Assembly: GCA_043101635.1 (NCBI GenBank)
Contig: JBICIE010000011.1
Coordinates: forward strand, 1 to 30,025
Direction: 5' to 3'
From: CAYMJK01 sp043101635
GTDB taxonomy: Bacteria; Planctomycetota; Phycisphaerae; Phycisphaerales; UBA1924
Length of the DNA stretch: 30,025 nt
This document shows, one piece after another, positions 7,142-13,924 of this stretch (position 1 is its first letter; every line of letters starts with the position of its first letter). The notes under the pieces were generated by a model. That model ran no database searches. It saw nothing but the letters and a program-made list of their open reading frames with translations, and was not told the origin of the DNA. The translations under genes and the position numbers were made by a program.

Positions 7142-7147
7142 TAACCT
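7142..7147 (+). promoter_or_regulatory. Candidate -10 box TAACCT ahead of pdhB
   Basis: TAACCT is followed by eight bases and the ATG at 7156. No Shine-Dalgarno sequence is present. If the box is real, the pdhB message has a leader of zero to two bases. Confidence 0.35.
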
Positions 7148-7155
7148 TCCGGTCT

Positions 7156-8196
7156 ATGACCCACGCCCACATCGAGCTTGACCTGCCCGACTTCTCCAAG
7201 CCCCTCCCCGCCCGGGAGGGGGACCGCCTGATCCAGTTCCGCGAGGCCCTCCGCGAGGCCATGAGCGAGGAGATGCGCCGGGATGACCGCGTCTTCCTGC
7301 TGGGCGAGGAGGTCGCCGAGTACAGCGGCGCCTACAAGGTCTCCCAGGGCATGCTGGAGGAGTTCGGGCCCAAGCGGATCATCGACAGCCCGATCAGCGA
7401 GAACGGGTTTGCCGGGCTCGGGATCGCCGCGGCCATGTACGGGCTTCGGCCCATCATCGAGTTCATGAGCTGGTCGTTCAGCCTGGTCGCGGCCGACCAG
7501 ATCCTCAACAACGCCCCGAAGATGCTGTACATGTCCGGCGGGCAGTGGGGGTGCCCGATCGTCTTCCGCGGCAACGACGGGGCCGGCGGCCAGCTCGGCA
7601 GCACGCACTCGTGGTGCGTCGAGGGGCTGTACGCCAACGTGCCGGGCATGAAGATCGCGATCCCGAGCAACCCCGCCGACGCCAAGGGGCTGCTGAAGAC
7701 GGCGATTCGGGATCCCGACCCGGTCTTCTTCCTGGAGTCCGAGCGGATGCTGGGCGACAAGGCCCACGTGCCCGAGCAGGAGTACTACATCCCCTTCGGC
7801 AAGGCGGCGAAGCTGCGCGAGGGGGATGACTGCACGCTGATCAGCTTCGGGCGTCCGGTGCACTTCTGCCTGGAGGCGTGCGACACGCTGGCGTCTGACG
7901 GGATCGAGTGCGACCTCCTGGACATGCGGACGATCCGGCCGCTGGACATCGACTCGATCATCGAGAGCCTGCAGAAGACGACCCGCGTGGTGGTGGTTGA
8001 CCAGTCGTGGCCCTTCGCCAGCGTCGCCACCGAGGTGATCACCCAGGTGATCGAGAAGGGCTTCGACTGGCTGGACGCCCCGCCGGTGCGCGTGAACACG
8101 GACGATGTGCCGACGCCGTACGCCAAGAACCTGGAGGCGGCGTACCTGCCGAACGCCGAGAAGATCGTGGCGGCGGTGAAGCGGACACTGCGGTGA
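7156..8196 (+). CDS. pdhB: Pyruvate dehydrogenase E1 component, beta subunit
   Basis: The 346-residue protein matches the E1 beta subunit of 2-oxoacid dehydrogenases. It has FREALREAMSEEMRRDD and LLGEEVAEYSGAYKVSQG in the thiamine-diphosphate-binding half, RIIDSPISENGFAGLGIAAA, FRGNDGAGGQLGSTHSW, and the C-terminal transketolase-like half with DLLDMRTIRPLDIDSI. With the alpha subunit, E1 decarboxylates pyruvate and transfers the acetyl unit to lipoyl-E2. The intact E2 gene lies 2 kb downstream. No E1 alpha gene is seen in this window; it is normally directly upstream of E1 beta, where a toxin-antitoxin pair and a palindromic element stand instead. Branched-chain specificity cannot be ruled out. 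Confidence 0.92.
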   Translation: MTHAHIELDLPDFSKPLPAREGDRLIQFREALREAMSEEMRRDDRVFLLGEEVAEYSGAYKVSQGMLEEFGPKRIIDSPISENGFAGLGIAAAMYGLRPIIEFMSWSFSLVAADQILNNAPKMLYMSGGQWGCPIVFRGNDGAGGQLGSTHSWCVEGLYANVPGMKIAIPSNPADAKGLLKTAIRDPDPVFFLESERMLGDKAHVPEQEYYIPFGKAAKLREGDDCTLISFGRPVHFCLEACDTLASDGIECDLLDMRTIRPLDIDSIIESLQKTTRVVVVDQSWPFASVATEVITQVIEKGFDWLDAPPVRVNTDDVPTPYAKNLEAAYLPNAEKIVAAVKRTLR

Positions 8197-8199
8197 GCC

Positions 8200-8688
8200 A
8201 TGGCGCACGGGTCGGCAAGGACCGTTGATCGAGAGGCCCGGCGGCGGCTAGTCCGCGCCATCCGGGCTCTGGCATCCGGCCTCATCACCAACGACGAGTT
8301 CGAAGACCGCGTTCTTGACGATGTTCGCAGTTCCGACCGGGCAATTGATGAGGTCTTCTGCTTCGCATGGTCGCAGTACGATGACATCCGGCCCGCATAC
8401 CGGCTGGTGGGGCGCGATCGGTTGACCCGCCTTCAGCGGCGGCAGTTTGCCATCTGTGTCTTGTTCCTTCGTTCGGAGCTCCCATTCGAGGCCGAGAGCT
8501 TCAAGGCGTTGACCTTGCTCGGACAGCCCATCTTCGCAGGGCTCTTCCGCTGGCTGCCGCGGCGCAAGCGTGCCGCCGGCCGCCGGGTGGAGGAACGCCT
8601 TCGCCGGTTGGACGATCGAATCTGGCCGTTCGGGAGGATGGCCGACTACAAGGCGGCCCTCGCGAAACCGCTGTACCTTGCGGGCTGA
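8200..8688 (+). CDS. Hypothetical protein following pdhB
   Basis: I do not recognise this 162-residue protein. It begins three bases after the pdhB stop and is probably cotranscribed. The N-terminal part (RAIRALASGLITNDEFEDRVLDD) looks like a short helical SHOCT-like segment, and the middle contains RRQFAICVLFLRSELPFE. The C-terminal half is basic (RWLPRRKRAAGRRVEERLRRLDD). No signal peptide is visible. Its ATG at 8200 lacks a clear ribosome binding site, which fits coupling to pdhB translation. Confidence 0.6.
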   Translation: MAHGSARTVDREARRRLVRAIRALASGLITNDEFEDRVLDDVRSSDRAIDEVFCFAWSQYDDIRPAYRLVGRDRLTRLQRRQFAICVLFLRSELPFEAESFKALTLLGQPIFAGLFRWLPRRKRAAGRRVEERLRRLDDRIWPFGRMADYKAALAKPLYLAG

Positions 8689-8753
8689 CGCTTCCTACTT
8701 GCTGCGATCGCACTGTATAGTTGAGCAGCAGGAACCGGAGGAGCAGAAGAGAG

Positions 8754-9344
8754 ATGTCGATCGTCAGAACATGGCTGAGCATCGTGGTGGTGGGGTGTTC
8801 AACCGCCATCGTCTGTGCGCAGGCTGAAGTGCGTCTTGAGTCCGAGAAGTCTGAATTGGCGCCTGGAGAATCGACGGTTGTCCGAATGTATGCTGCTTTT
8901 CCACCGGCCGAGTTCGCCTTCGCTGGAATCGTCACGGACCTGCTGTCATCGACAGGCTCGTCCGGGTGGAGTGACTTTGGGATTCCCGCAGCGCTCCGTG
9001 CTCCCGGCTCCTCCGATGGAACGCCGACCGCGATGGGGATCGAACAGATTATCGCTGGGCAGATCTATTTTCCCCCAGCGGGGCCTTGGCCGGACTTGAG
9101 CAACCCCATGCTCTTTTGGGAGGGCACGTATACCGCGCCGCGTGATGTGAGCGTGCCCTTTGATCTAAGCTTGGCTACACAAACCACTCGGTTCGACACC
9201 TACTTCTCCATGCACGAGTTCGGCACTCGCTCACACATCGTGGGATTGATCGAGGGCGAGGGCACGATCCGTGTCGTGCCGGCGCCGGCATCGCTTGCCC
9301 TTGTGGTGATGGGCGGCGCTACGGTGAGTCGCCGCCGGCGGTAA
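8754..9344 (+). CDS. Secreted protein with PEP-CTERM-like sorting tail
   Basis: The 196-residue product has a signal peptide (about MSIVRTWLSIVVVGCSTAIVCAQ) and ends with VPAPASLALVVMGG followed by RRRR. This matches the Pro-rich motif, hydrophobic helix and basic end of PEP-CTERM sorting signals read by exosortases. The central part has no recognised domain and looks like a beta-rich extracellular module. The start at 8754 is chosen because GGAGGAG at 8737-8743 lies ten bases upstream and the signal peptide begins there. TATAGT at 8716-8721 is a possible -10 box. No exosortase gene is in this window. Confidence 0.75.
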   Translation: MSIVRTWLSIVVVGCSTAIVCAQAEVRLESEKSELAPGESTVVRMYAAFPPAEFAFAGIVTDLLSSTGSSGWSDFGIPAALRAPGSSDGTPTAMGIEQIIAGQIYFPPAGPWPDLSNPMLFWEGTYTAPRDVSVPFDLSLATQTTRFDTYFSMHEFGTRSHIVGLIEGEGTIRVVPAPASLALVVMGGATVSRRRR

Positions 9345-9503
9345 TGGGTCACCAACAAGCGCCTGCTCGGAGGTCCGATTTCGCGGCTGCACTTGCACGG
9401 CCGTTCCATCTCGCCGGTCAAGTGAGCGAGTCGTCCGTGGCTGCCGAACGCGCATAACATCCTCGGGACGGCGCCCCGGACGCCGCGTTAGGAGAACGGC
9501 ATC

Positions 9504-9746
9504 GTGAGCGGCTCTTCGAAAAATGCTCTCTTATCCCGGATCACGGTCGACCCGGCCGTCTGCGGCGGTCGCCCCTGCATTCGCGGTCTGCGCATGCGCG
9601 TCAGCGACGTTCTCGATCTTCTCGCATCGGGCGTTACACCCGACGAGATTCTCTCAGACTACCCCTACCTGGAGCGTGAGGACATCTCCGCGGCTCTGGT
9701 GTACGCGGCACGGTCGCTCGATCACCCGGTTCTGCTCGCCTCGTGA
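9504..9746 (+). CDS. DUF433-domain antitoxin
   Basis: This 80-residue protein is a complete DUF433 domain: ITVDPAVCGGRPCIRGLRMRV, then VLDLLASGVTPDEILSDYPYL and REDISAALVYAA. DUF433 proteins are compact DNA-binding antitoxins usually encoded in front of a DUF5615 PIN-like partner, as here. Translation starts at GTG 9504, with GGAG at 9491-9494. The stop overlaps the next GTG (GTGA), so the two products are probably made together. The preceding 160 bases hold no gene I can support. Confidence 0.88.
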   Translation: MSGSSKNALLSRITVDPAVCGGRPCIRGLRMRVSDVLDLLASGVTPDEILSDYPYLEREDISAALVYAARSLDHPVLLAS

Positions 9747-10102
9747 GCGCAATGGGGCCGGTCTGGATCGACATGCAGTTGCCGCCCGGCCTGGCGCAAT
9801 GGCTCGTGGACCGCATGGGCGTCACGGCCGAACACTTCCAAGCTCTGGGCCACGATCGCACGCCCGATGAAGCGGCCTTCGCTGCCGCACGCGCGGCGGA
9901 CGCCGTGATCCTGACGAAAGACTCGGATTTTGCCAGGCTCGTGCAGCGGTACGGCGCCCCGCCTCGGATCCTCTGGCTCCGATGCGGCAATACCTCTACT
10001 CGGGCGCTGTGCGACCTGCTCGAGCGCGTCGCGCCCCAGGCCTTCGCCCTGCTGGAGGCTGGCGAACCGCTGGTTGAGATCGCTGAATCACCATCGACCT
10101 GA
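9743..10102 (+). CDS. DUF5615 PIN-like toxin
   Basis: The 119-residue product matches DUF5615, a PIN-like putative ribonuclease. It has an acidic start (VWIDMQLPPGLAQWL with D10), the ALGHDRTPDEAAFAAAR segment, and the TKDSDFARL motif with two aspartates. It overlaps its DUF433 antitoxin gene by four bases. The usual N-terminal pattern is LLDENLP; here it reads WIDMQLP, so the acidic residue after Asp is replaced by Met. Activity as an RNase is inferred from the PIN-like fold and is not demonstrated for most members. Confidence 0.85.
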   Translation: MSAMGPVWIDMQLPPGLAQWLVDRMGVTAEHFQALGHDRTPDEAAFAAARAADAVILTKDSDFARLVQRYGAPPRILWLRCGNTSTRALCDLLERVAPQAFALLEAGEPLVEIAESPST

Positions 10103-10154
10103 CCGACGGGCATAGCGGCCCAGCTACCATCTCCCCGCTTTCGGAGCGTCTCCC

Positions 10155-11501
10155 ATGCCCATCGAAGTCACCATGCCGCGCCTCTCCGACACCATGGAGC
10201 AGGGCACGGTCGTCAAGTGGAACGTCAAGCCCGGCGACAGCGTCTCGCCCGGAGATGTCATCGCCGACATCGAGACCGACAAGGCCACCATGGAGCTGGA
10301 GGCCTTCGACGAGGGCTCCATCGCTCGCCTTGTCGCCGATGAGGGCCAGACCGTCGCAGTCGGCTCGGTGATCGCCATCATCGCCGAGGAGGGGGAAGAC
10401 GCCGAGGCGGCCGCCGCGGCGGGGGAGCGGCGGACCGGGGGCGAGCGGCGCCAGCAGCGGGACGCCGAGGCGTCGGCAGACCGGGAAGACGCCGGCAGCG
10501 CGGTGGCGACCGCTGCGCCGACCGGCAACGGGGCCGCGCCGCCGGCGCCGGCCCGGGGCGACGGAGGGCGCATCTTCGCGTCCCCGCTGGCGAGGAAGCT
10601 GGCCGAGGAACGCGGCGTCGATCTCGGCGCCTTGGAGGGGTCCGGCCCCGGCGGGCGCATCGTCCGCAAGGATGTCGAGACCGCCGCGGCGGGAGGCCCG
10701 CCCGCCCAGGAGAAGGCGCCGGGACGGGCCCCGAGCCACCCGATGGCCGCGGCCACCGTTCCCCAGCCGATCATCGAGCAGCCGACGCTGGAGGAGAAGA
10801 CCGTCCAGCTCTCCAACATGCGGGCCACGATCGCCCGCCGGCTGGTCGAGTCCAAGACCACCATCCCGCACTATCAGGTGACGGTCGAGGTCGATATGGA
10901 CGCACTGCTGGACCTGCGCCAGCGGCTGAACACGCAGCTGGAATCCCAGGGCGTGAAGCTGAGCGTCAACGACTTCCTGGTGCGGGCCTGCGCCGTGGCG
11001 ATGCGCGAGCATCCGTTCGTGAACGCCTCGTGGGGCGAGTCCGGCGGGCAGGCGGCGATCCACATCCACGGCGACGTCAACATCGGCGTGGCCATCGCCC
11101 TGCCGGCCGAGCGCGGCGGGGGGCTCGTGGTCGCCACGCTGCGCCAGGCCGACCGCATGGGTCTTCGGATGATCAGCTCCGAGACGCGCCGGCTGGCTAC
11201 CAAGGCGAGGGAGAAGGGCCTGACGCTGGAGGAGATGGAGGGCTCGACGTTCACCATCAGCAACCTCGGCATGTACGGCGTCGAGCACTTCACCGCCATC
11301 ATCAATCCCCCCAACGCCTGCATCCTGGCGGTCGGGGCGGCCATCGAGAAGCCCGTGGTACGCGACGGGGAGATCGTCATTGCCCACCGGATGGCGATGA
11401 CGATGTCCAGCGACCACCGGATCGTCGATGGGGCGATGGCGGCCCAGTACCTGGCGACCCTGCGCACCCTGCTGGAGAATCCGGCCACGCTGCTGGTGTG
11501 A
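10155..11501 (+). CDS. pdhC: Dihydrolipoamide acetyltransferase (E2) of pyruvate dehydrogenase
   Basis: The protein has 448 residues. A single lipoyl domain spans about 1-80, with the lipoylated lysine K43 in ETDKATME. A charged, alanine-rich linker follows, then the peripheral-subunit-binding domain at about 139-175 (RIFASPLARKLAEERGVDL ... GRIVRKDV). The catalytic domain ends with the active-site block D420-H421-R422 in SSDHRIVDG. It transfers acetyl groups from lipoate to coenzyme A and forms the core of the complex. GGAG at 10143-10146 lies before the ATG at 10155, and TACCAT at 10125-10130 is a possible -10 box, so the gene may be expressed separately from pdhB. E3 is not in the window. 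Confidence 0.95.
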   Translation: MPIEVTMPRLSDTMEQGTVVKWNVKPGDSVSPGDVIADIETDKATMELEAFDEGSIARLVADEGQTVAVGSVIAIIAEEGEDAEAAAAAGERRTGGERRQQRDAEASADREDAGSAVATAAPTGNGAAPPAPARGDGGRIFASPLARKLAEERGVDLGALEGSGPGGRIVRKDVETAAAGGPPAQEKAPGRAPSHPMAAATVPQPIIEQPTLEEKTVQLSNMRATIARRLVESKTTIPHYQVTVEVDMDALLDLRQRLNTQLESQGVKLSVNDFLVRACAVAMREHPFVNASWGESGGQAAIHIHGDVNIGVAIALPAERGGGLVVATLRQADRMGLRMISSETRRLATKAREKGLTLEEMEGSTFTISNLGMYGVEHFTAIINPPNACILAVGAAIEKPVVRDGEIVIAHRMAMTMSSDHRIVDGAMAAQYLATLRTLLENPATLLV

Positions 11502-11546
11502 GATGACAAAGGGGGGATTCGGCGTAGCTTGACAGGGGACGGCTGA

Positions 11547-11566
11547 TATAGTCATCCGACAGGAGG
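11547..11566 (+). promoter_or_regulatory. Candidate -10 box and strong ribosome binding site of the LuxR-type gene
   Basis: TATAGT (11547-11552) would give a leader of about 14 bases carrying AGGAGG (11561-11566), six bases before the ATG at 11573. A perfect TTGACA lies at 11529-11534, but the gap of 12 bases to TATAGT is too short for a standard sigma-70 promoter. Confidence 0.4.
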
Positions 11567-11572
11567 CGATGA

Positions 11573-12217
11573 ATGCCCGGCCCCCAACCATACCAGGCCG
11601 TCTGGGAGGCCCTCAGCAAGGAGCCCGGAATCGGGCTGACCATCATCGGGCTCGACGGGAAGATCCTGTACACCAACGAGGAGGCGGCCCGCCTGTACAG
11701 CCATCAGGACGCCGCCTCGGTCGTCGGGCGCGCGCTCGATGAGATCGTCCCGGCGGAGGTGGCCCAGCAGACGCTGGAGCGCGGCGCCCGGTGCATTCAC
11801 GAGCGCCGATCGTTCAGTTCCCGGATCGTCTGGGGTGGCCGACAGATTATCAACAGCTACCACCCCATCAAGACCGACGATGAAGCTGATCCAGACCACT
11901 TCTTCATCATCAGCCGGCTGTGCAGCGGGGTGCAGGCCGCACAGACCGACCTCGTCTCCGAGTACATCGACCTTGGCGAGCTCTCGGGGCTGACGACGCG
12001 CGAATTGGAGGTCCTGGCGCTCATTGGACAGGGGTTGCGCATCGCGGAGATCGCCAAGATCCTGCACCGATCCGAGCGCACCATCGAGAAGCACCGCGAG
12101 TCGATCGGGCGCAAGCTGCACCAGAGCGACCGGGTGCAACTGGCCCTGCTGGCGGCCAGGGCCGGCCTGCGGGTGGAGGACGCGAAGTTAAAGAGAATTC
12201 AGTCGGAATCTGAATGA
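11573..12217 (+). CDS. PAS-domain LuxR-type transcriptional regulator
   Basis: The 214-residue protein has a PAS-like sensor at about residues 18-115 (LTIIGLDGKILYTNEEAARLY ... VVGRALDEIVP) and a LuxR-type helix-turn-helix at about 135-200 (LTTRELEVLALIGQGLRIAEIAKIL, then RSERTIEKHRESIGRKL). No phosphoreceiver domain is present, so it probably senses its signal directly through the PAS domain. The ligand is unknown and no cofactor-binding residue can be assigned. AGGAGG precedes the ATG. The gene is bounded by the E2 gene and by a terminator, so it is probably its own unit; its targets cannot be deduced. Confidence 0.85.
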   Translation: MPGPQPYQAVWEALSKEPGIGLTIIGLDGKILYTNEEAARLYSHQDAASVVGRALDEIVPAEVAQQTLERGARCIHERRSFSSRIVWGGRQIINSYHPIKTDDEADPDHFFIISRLCSGVQAAQTDLVSEYIDLGELSGLTTRELEVLALIGQGLRIAEIAKILHRSERTIEKHRESIGRKLHQSDRVQLALLAARAGLRVEDAKLKRIQSESE

Positions 12218-12262
12218 TCCGGCTACCAAAAGTGGTAAACCTCGGCTAATATTTACGCCGTT

Positions 12263-12283
12263 CCCCCCATGGACAATGGGGGG
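12263..12283 (+). other. GC hairpin in the 3' region of the LuxR-type gene
   Basis: CCCCCCAT (12263-12270) and ATGGGGGG (12276-12283) form a perfect 8-bp stem with the loop GGACA. No T-run follows, so it is not itself a terminator. A similar short G/C hairpin (GCCCCCA/TGGGGGC) lies at 26801-26818 between the M50 peptidase and rhomboid genes. Confidence 0.4.
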
Positions 12284-12335
12284 GCCCGGACGGACACTTA
12301 CGCGGTCTTCGGATCACGATCTCATTCCCCCTATG

Positions 12336-12373
12336 CCCGGCCTGCCCATCCTCTGGGTGGGCCGGGTTTTTTT
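12336..12373 (+). terminator. Rho-independent terminator before argR
   Basis: A 13-bp stem (12336-12348 with 12354-12366, containing two G-T pairs) has a five-base loop TCCTC and is followed directly by seven T residues (12367-12373). It separates the LuxR-type gene from the arginine cluster. Confidence 0.88.
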
Positions 12374-12399
12374 CCTGGCCCCACGATTCGCCCCGGCGC

Positions 12400-12430
12400 T
12401 TGACTGATTATGCAACGCCGTGCATAATCA
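12400..12430 (+). promoter_or_regulatory. argR promoter with overlapping palindromic operator
   Basis: TTGACT (12400-12405) and CATAAT (12423-12428) have a 17-bp spacer, each with five of six consensus matches. A perfect 10-bp inverted repeat, TGATTATGCA (12405-12414) and TGCATAATCA (12421-12430), covers the spacer and the -10 box. Bound protein would block RNA polymerase. ArgR is the obvious candidate, although the half-sites are not a textbook ARG box. The predicted transcription start at about 12435-12436 coincides with the ATG at 12436. Confidence 0.75.
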
Positions 12431-12435
12431 TGCGG

Positions 12436-12894
12436 ATGCCCAAGCGAGCCCGCCACGAACTGATCCGGACCATCCTCCGCGAGGAGCAGGTCGCCAGCCA
12501 GGAGCGCCTGCGCCAGGCCTTGGCGCAGCGCGGCGTCGAGGTCGTCCAGGCCACCCTGTCACGCGATCTGCGGGAGCTGGGCGTGGTCAAGGGTCCGCGC
12601 GGGTACACCGTGGCCGGGGACGCCCCGCGCCAGCAGCCGGGGGCCTTGGAGCGGGCCATTCGCGACTATCTCGTCTCGGCGACCACGGCGGGCAACTTCG
12701 TGGTGCTCCGGACCGGACCAGGCCGGGCTCAGCCGGTGGCGCTGGAGATCGACCTGTCGCCTCCCCCCGGGGTGCTCGGGACCGTCGCCGGCGACGCCAC
12801 GATCTTCGTGGCCACCGAGAGCGACGCGGCCAGCGCCCGGCTGGCGGCCCGGTTCTCCGAGCAGGCCCAACTGACATCACGGCGCACCGCCTGA
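12436..12894 (+). CDS. argR: Arginine repressor ArgR
   Basis: The 152-residue protein has the winged helix of ArgR at about 1-65 (RHELIRTILREEQVASQERL, then VVQATLSRDLRELGVVK) and the oligomerisation/arginine-binding domain at about 72-145 (FVVLRTGPGRAQPVALEID, then LGTVAGDATIFVAT). ArgR hexamers bind operators when arginine is present. The conserved GDDT of the arginine site reads GDAT (D120-A121), so one arginine-contacting aspartate is missing. The start is uncertain: ATG 12430 lies in the operator, while ATG 12436 fits the promoter and would give a leaderless mRNA. The gene leads the arginine cluster, consistent with autoregulation and control of the genes below. Confidence 0.92.
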   Translation: MPKRARHELIRTILREEQVASQERLRQALAQRGVEVVQATLSRDLRELGVVKGPRGYTVAGDAPRQQPGALERAIRDYLVSATTAGNFVVLRTGPGRAQPVALEIDLSPPPGVLGTVAGDATIFVATESDAASARLAARFSEQAQLTSRRTA

Positions 12895-12904
12895 AGGGTC
12901 CCTG

Positions 12905-13924
12905 ATGAGCGCAGCGCGCATTGCCATTGTCGGGGCGGGTGGGTATTCGGGCGAGCAACTCGTGGGGCTGCTGCTTCGTCACCCCGAGGCGCGCATCGTG
13001 GGGCTCTTCGGGTCCGGCCGGGATCCGGCCCGCACGCGGCTGGAGCAGATCGCGCCGCGCCTCGCCGGCGCCGCCCTGCCGGGGATCGAGCCCGCCAGCC
13101 CCGAGGCGATCGCTGCGACGCGTCCCGACGCTGTGTTCCTGTGTACGCCGCACGAGGCCAGTGCGCGTCTGGCGCCGCAACTGCTGGCCCTGGACCTGGT
13201 CACGCTCGATCTCTCGGGCGCCTTCCGCCTCTCGCCGGAGCAGACGCCCTCGGTGTACGGCTTTGCCCACGAGGATCCCGCCGGCGCGGCGGGCGCGGTC
13301 TATGGCCTCCCGGAGCGCAACCGCGACAGGCTCGCCGGCGCCAGCCTGATCGCGGTCCCCGGGTGCTATCCGACCGCCTCGGTCCTGGCGCTGGCGCCGC
13401 TGGCGCCGGCGCTGCGAGCCGGCGCCACCGCCATCGTGGACGCCGTCAGCGGCGTGAGCGGGGCCGGGCGCGGCGCCGCCGAACGCACCAGCTTCTGTGA
13501 GGTCTCGCTGGCGCCCTACGGCGTGCTCAGCCACCGCCACCAGCCGGAGATTGCCCGCCACGCGGGCGTCGATGTCCTCTTTACCCCGCACCTCGGGCCG
13601 TTCGACCGCGGCATTCTCGCGACGATCCACATCGAGCTGGCTGAGGGCTGGGACGCCGGGCGCGTGGGCGAGGCGTACTCGGACGCGTATGAGTCGGAGC
13701 GGTTCGTGCGCCTGCTGGCGCCGGGCGTCTGGCCGAGCGTCGCCGCGGTTCGTGACACCAACTGCTGCGACATCGCGTGGGCCGTCGACGAGCAGCGCCG
13801 GCGTGCGATCGTCTTCAGCGCCATCGACAATCTCATCAAGGGCGCTGCCGGGCAGGCCGTGCAGTGCATGAACATCCGCCTCGGCTTCCCCGAGGCGACA
13901 GGGCTGGACCATCGCGCCGCATGA
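12905..13924 (+). CDS. argC: N-acetyl-gamma-glutamyl-phosphate reductase
   Basis: The 339-residue enzyme reduces N-acetylglutamyl phosphate to the semialdehyde with NADPH, the third step of arginine synthesis. The N-terminus has the dinucleotide motif IVGAGGYSGEQLVGLL, and the catalytic cysteine is C154 in VPGCYPTAS. The C-terminal pattern HRHQPEI and DNLIKGAAGQAVQCMN is also typical. It starts ten bases after argR ends and its stop overlaps the argB ATG (ATGA), so argR, argC and argB probably form one transcript. Length agrees with the family. Confidence 0.95.
   Translation: MSAARIAIVGAGGYSGEQLVGLLLRHPEARIVGLFGSGRDPARTRLEQIAPRLAGAALPGIEPASPEAIAATRPDAVFLCTPHEASARLAPQLLALDLVTLDLSGAFRLSPEQTPSVYGFAHEDPAGAAGAVYGLPERNRDRLAGASLIAVPGCYPTASVLALAPLAPALRAGATAIVDAVSGVSGAGRGAAERTSFCEVSLAPYGVLSHRHQPEIARHAGVDVLFTPHLGPFDRGILATIHIELAEGWDAGRVGEAYSDAYESERFVRLLAPGVWPSVAAVRDTNCCDIAWAVDEQRRRAIVFSAIDNLIKGAAGQAVQCMNIRLGFPEATGLDHRAA

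Noticed and set aside
9440..9500. A GCATAAC ... GCGTTAG pair ahead of the DUF433/DUF5615 genes resembling an integron attC site
   Set aside because: The outer boxes match the attC consensus only in part, the inner arms are not complementary enough to form the attC hairpin, and no integrase or cassette series is present.
11529..11552. TTGACA followed by TATAGT as a complete sigma-70 promoter for the LuxR-type gene
   Set aside because: The spacing is only 12 bases. The -10 box alone is retained as a candidate.
12271..12402. A short ORF starting MDNGGARTDTYAV between the LuxR-type gene and argR
   Set aside because: Its start lies in the loop of a hairpin, it runs through the terminator, and it has no ribosome binding site or recognisable sequence.
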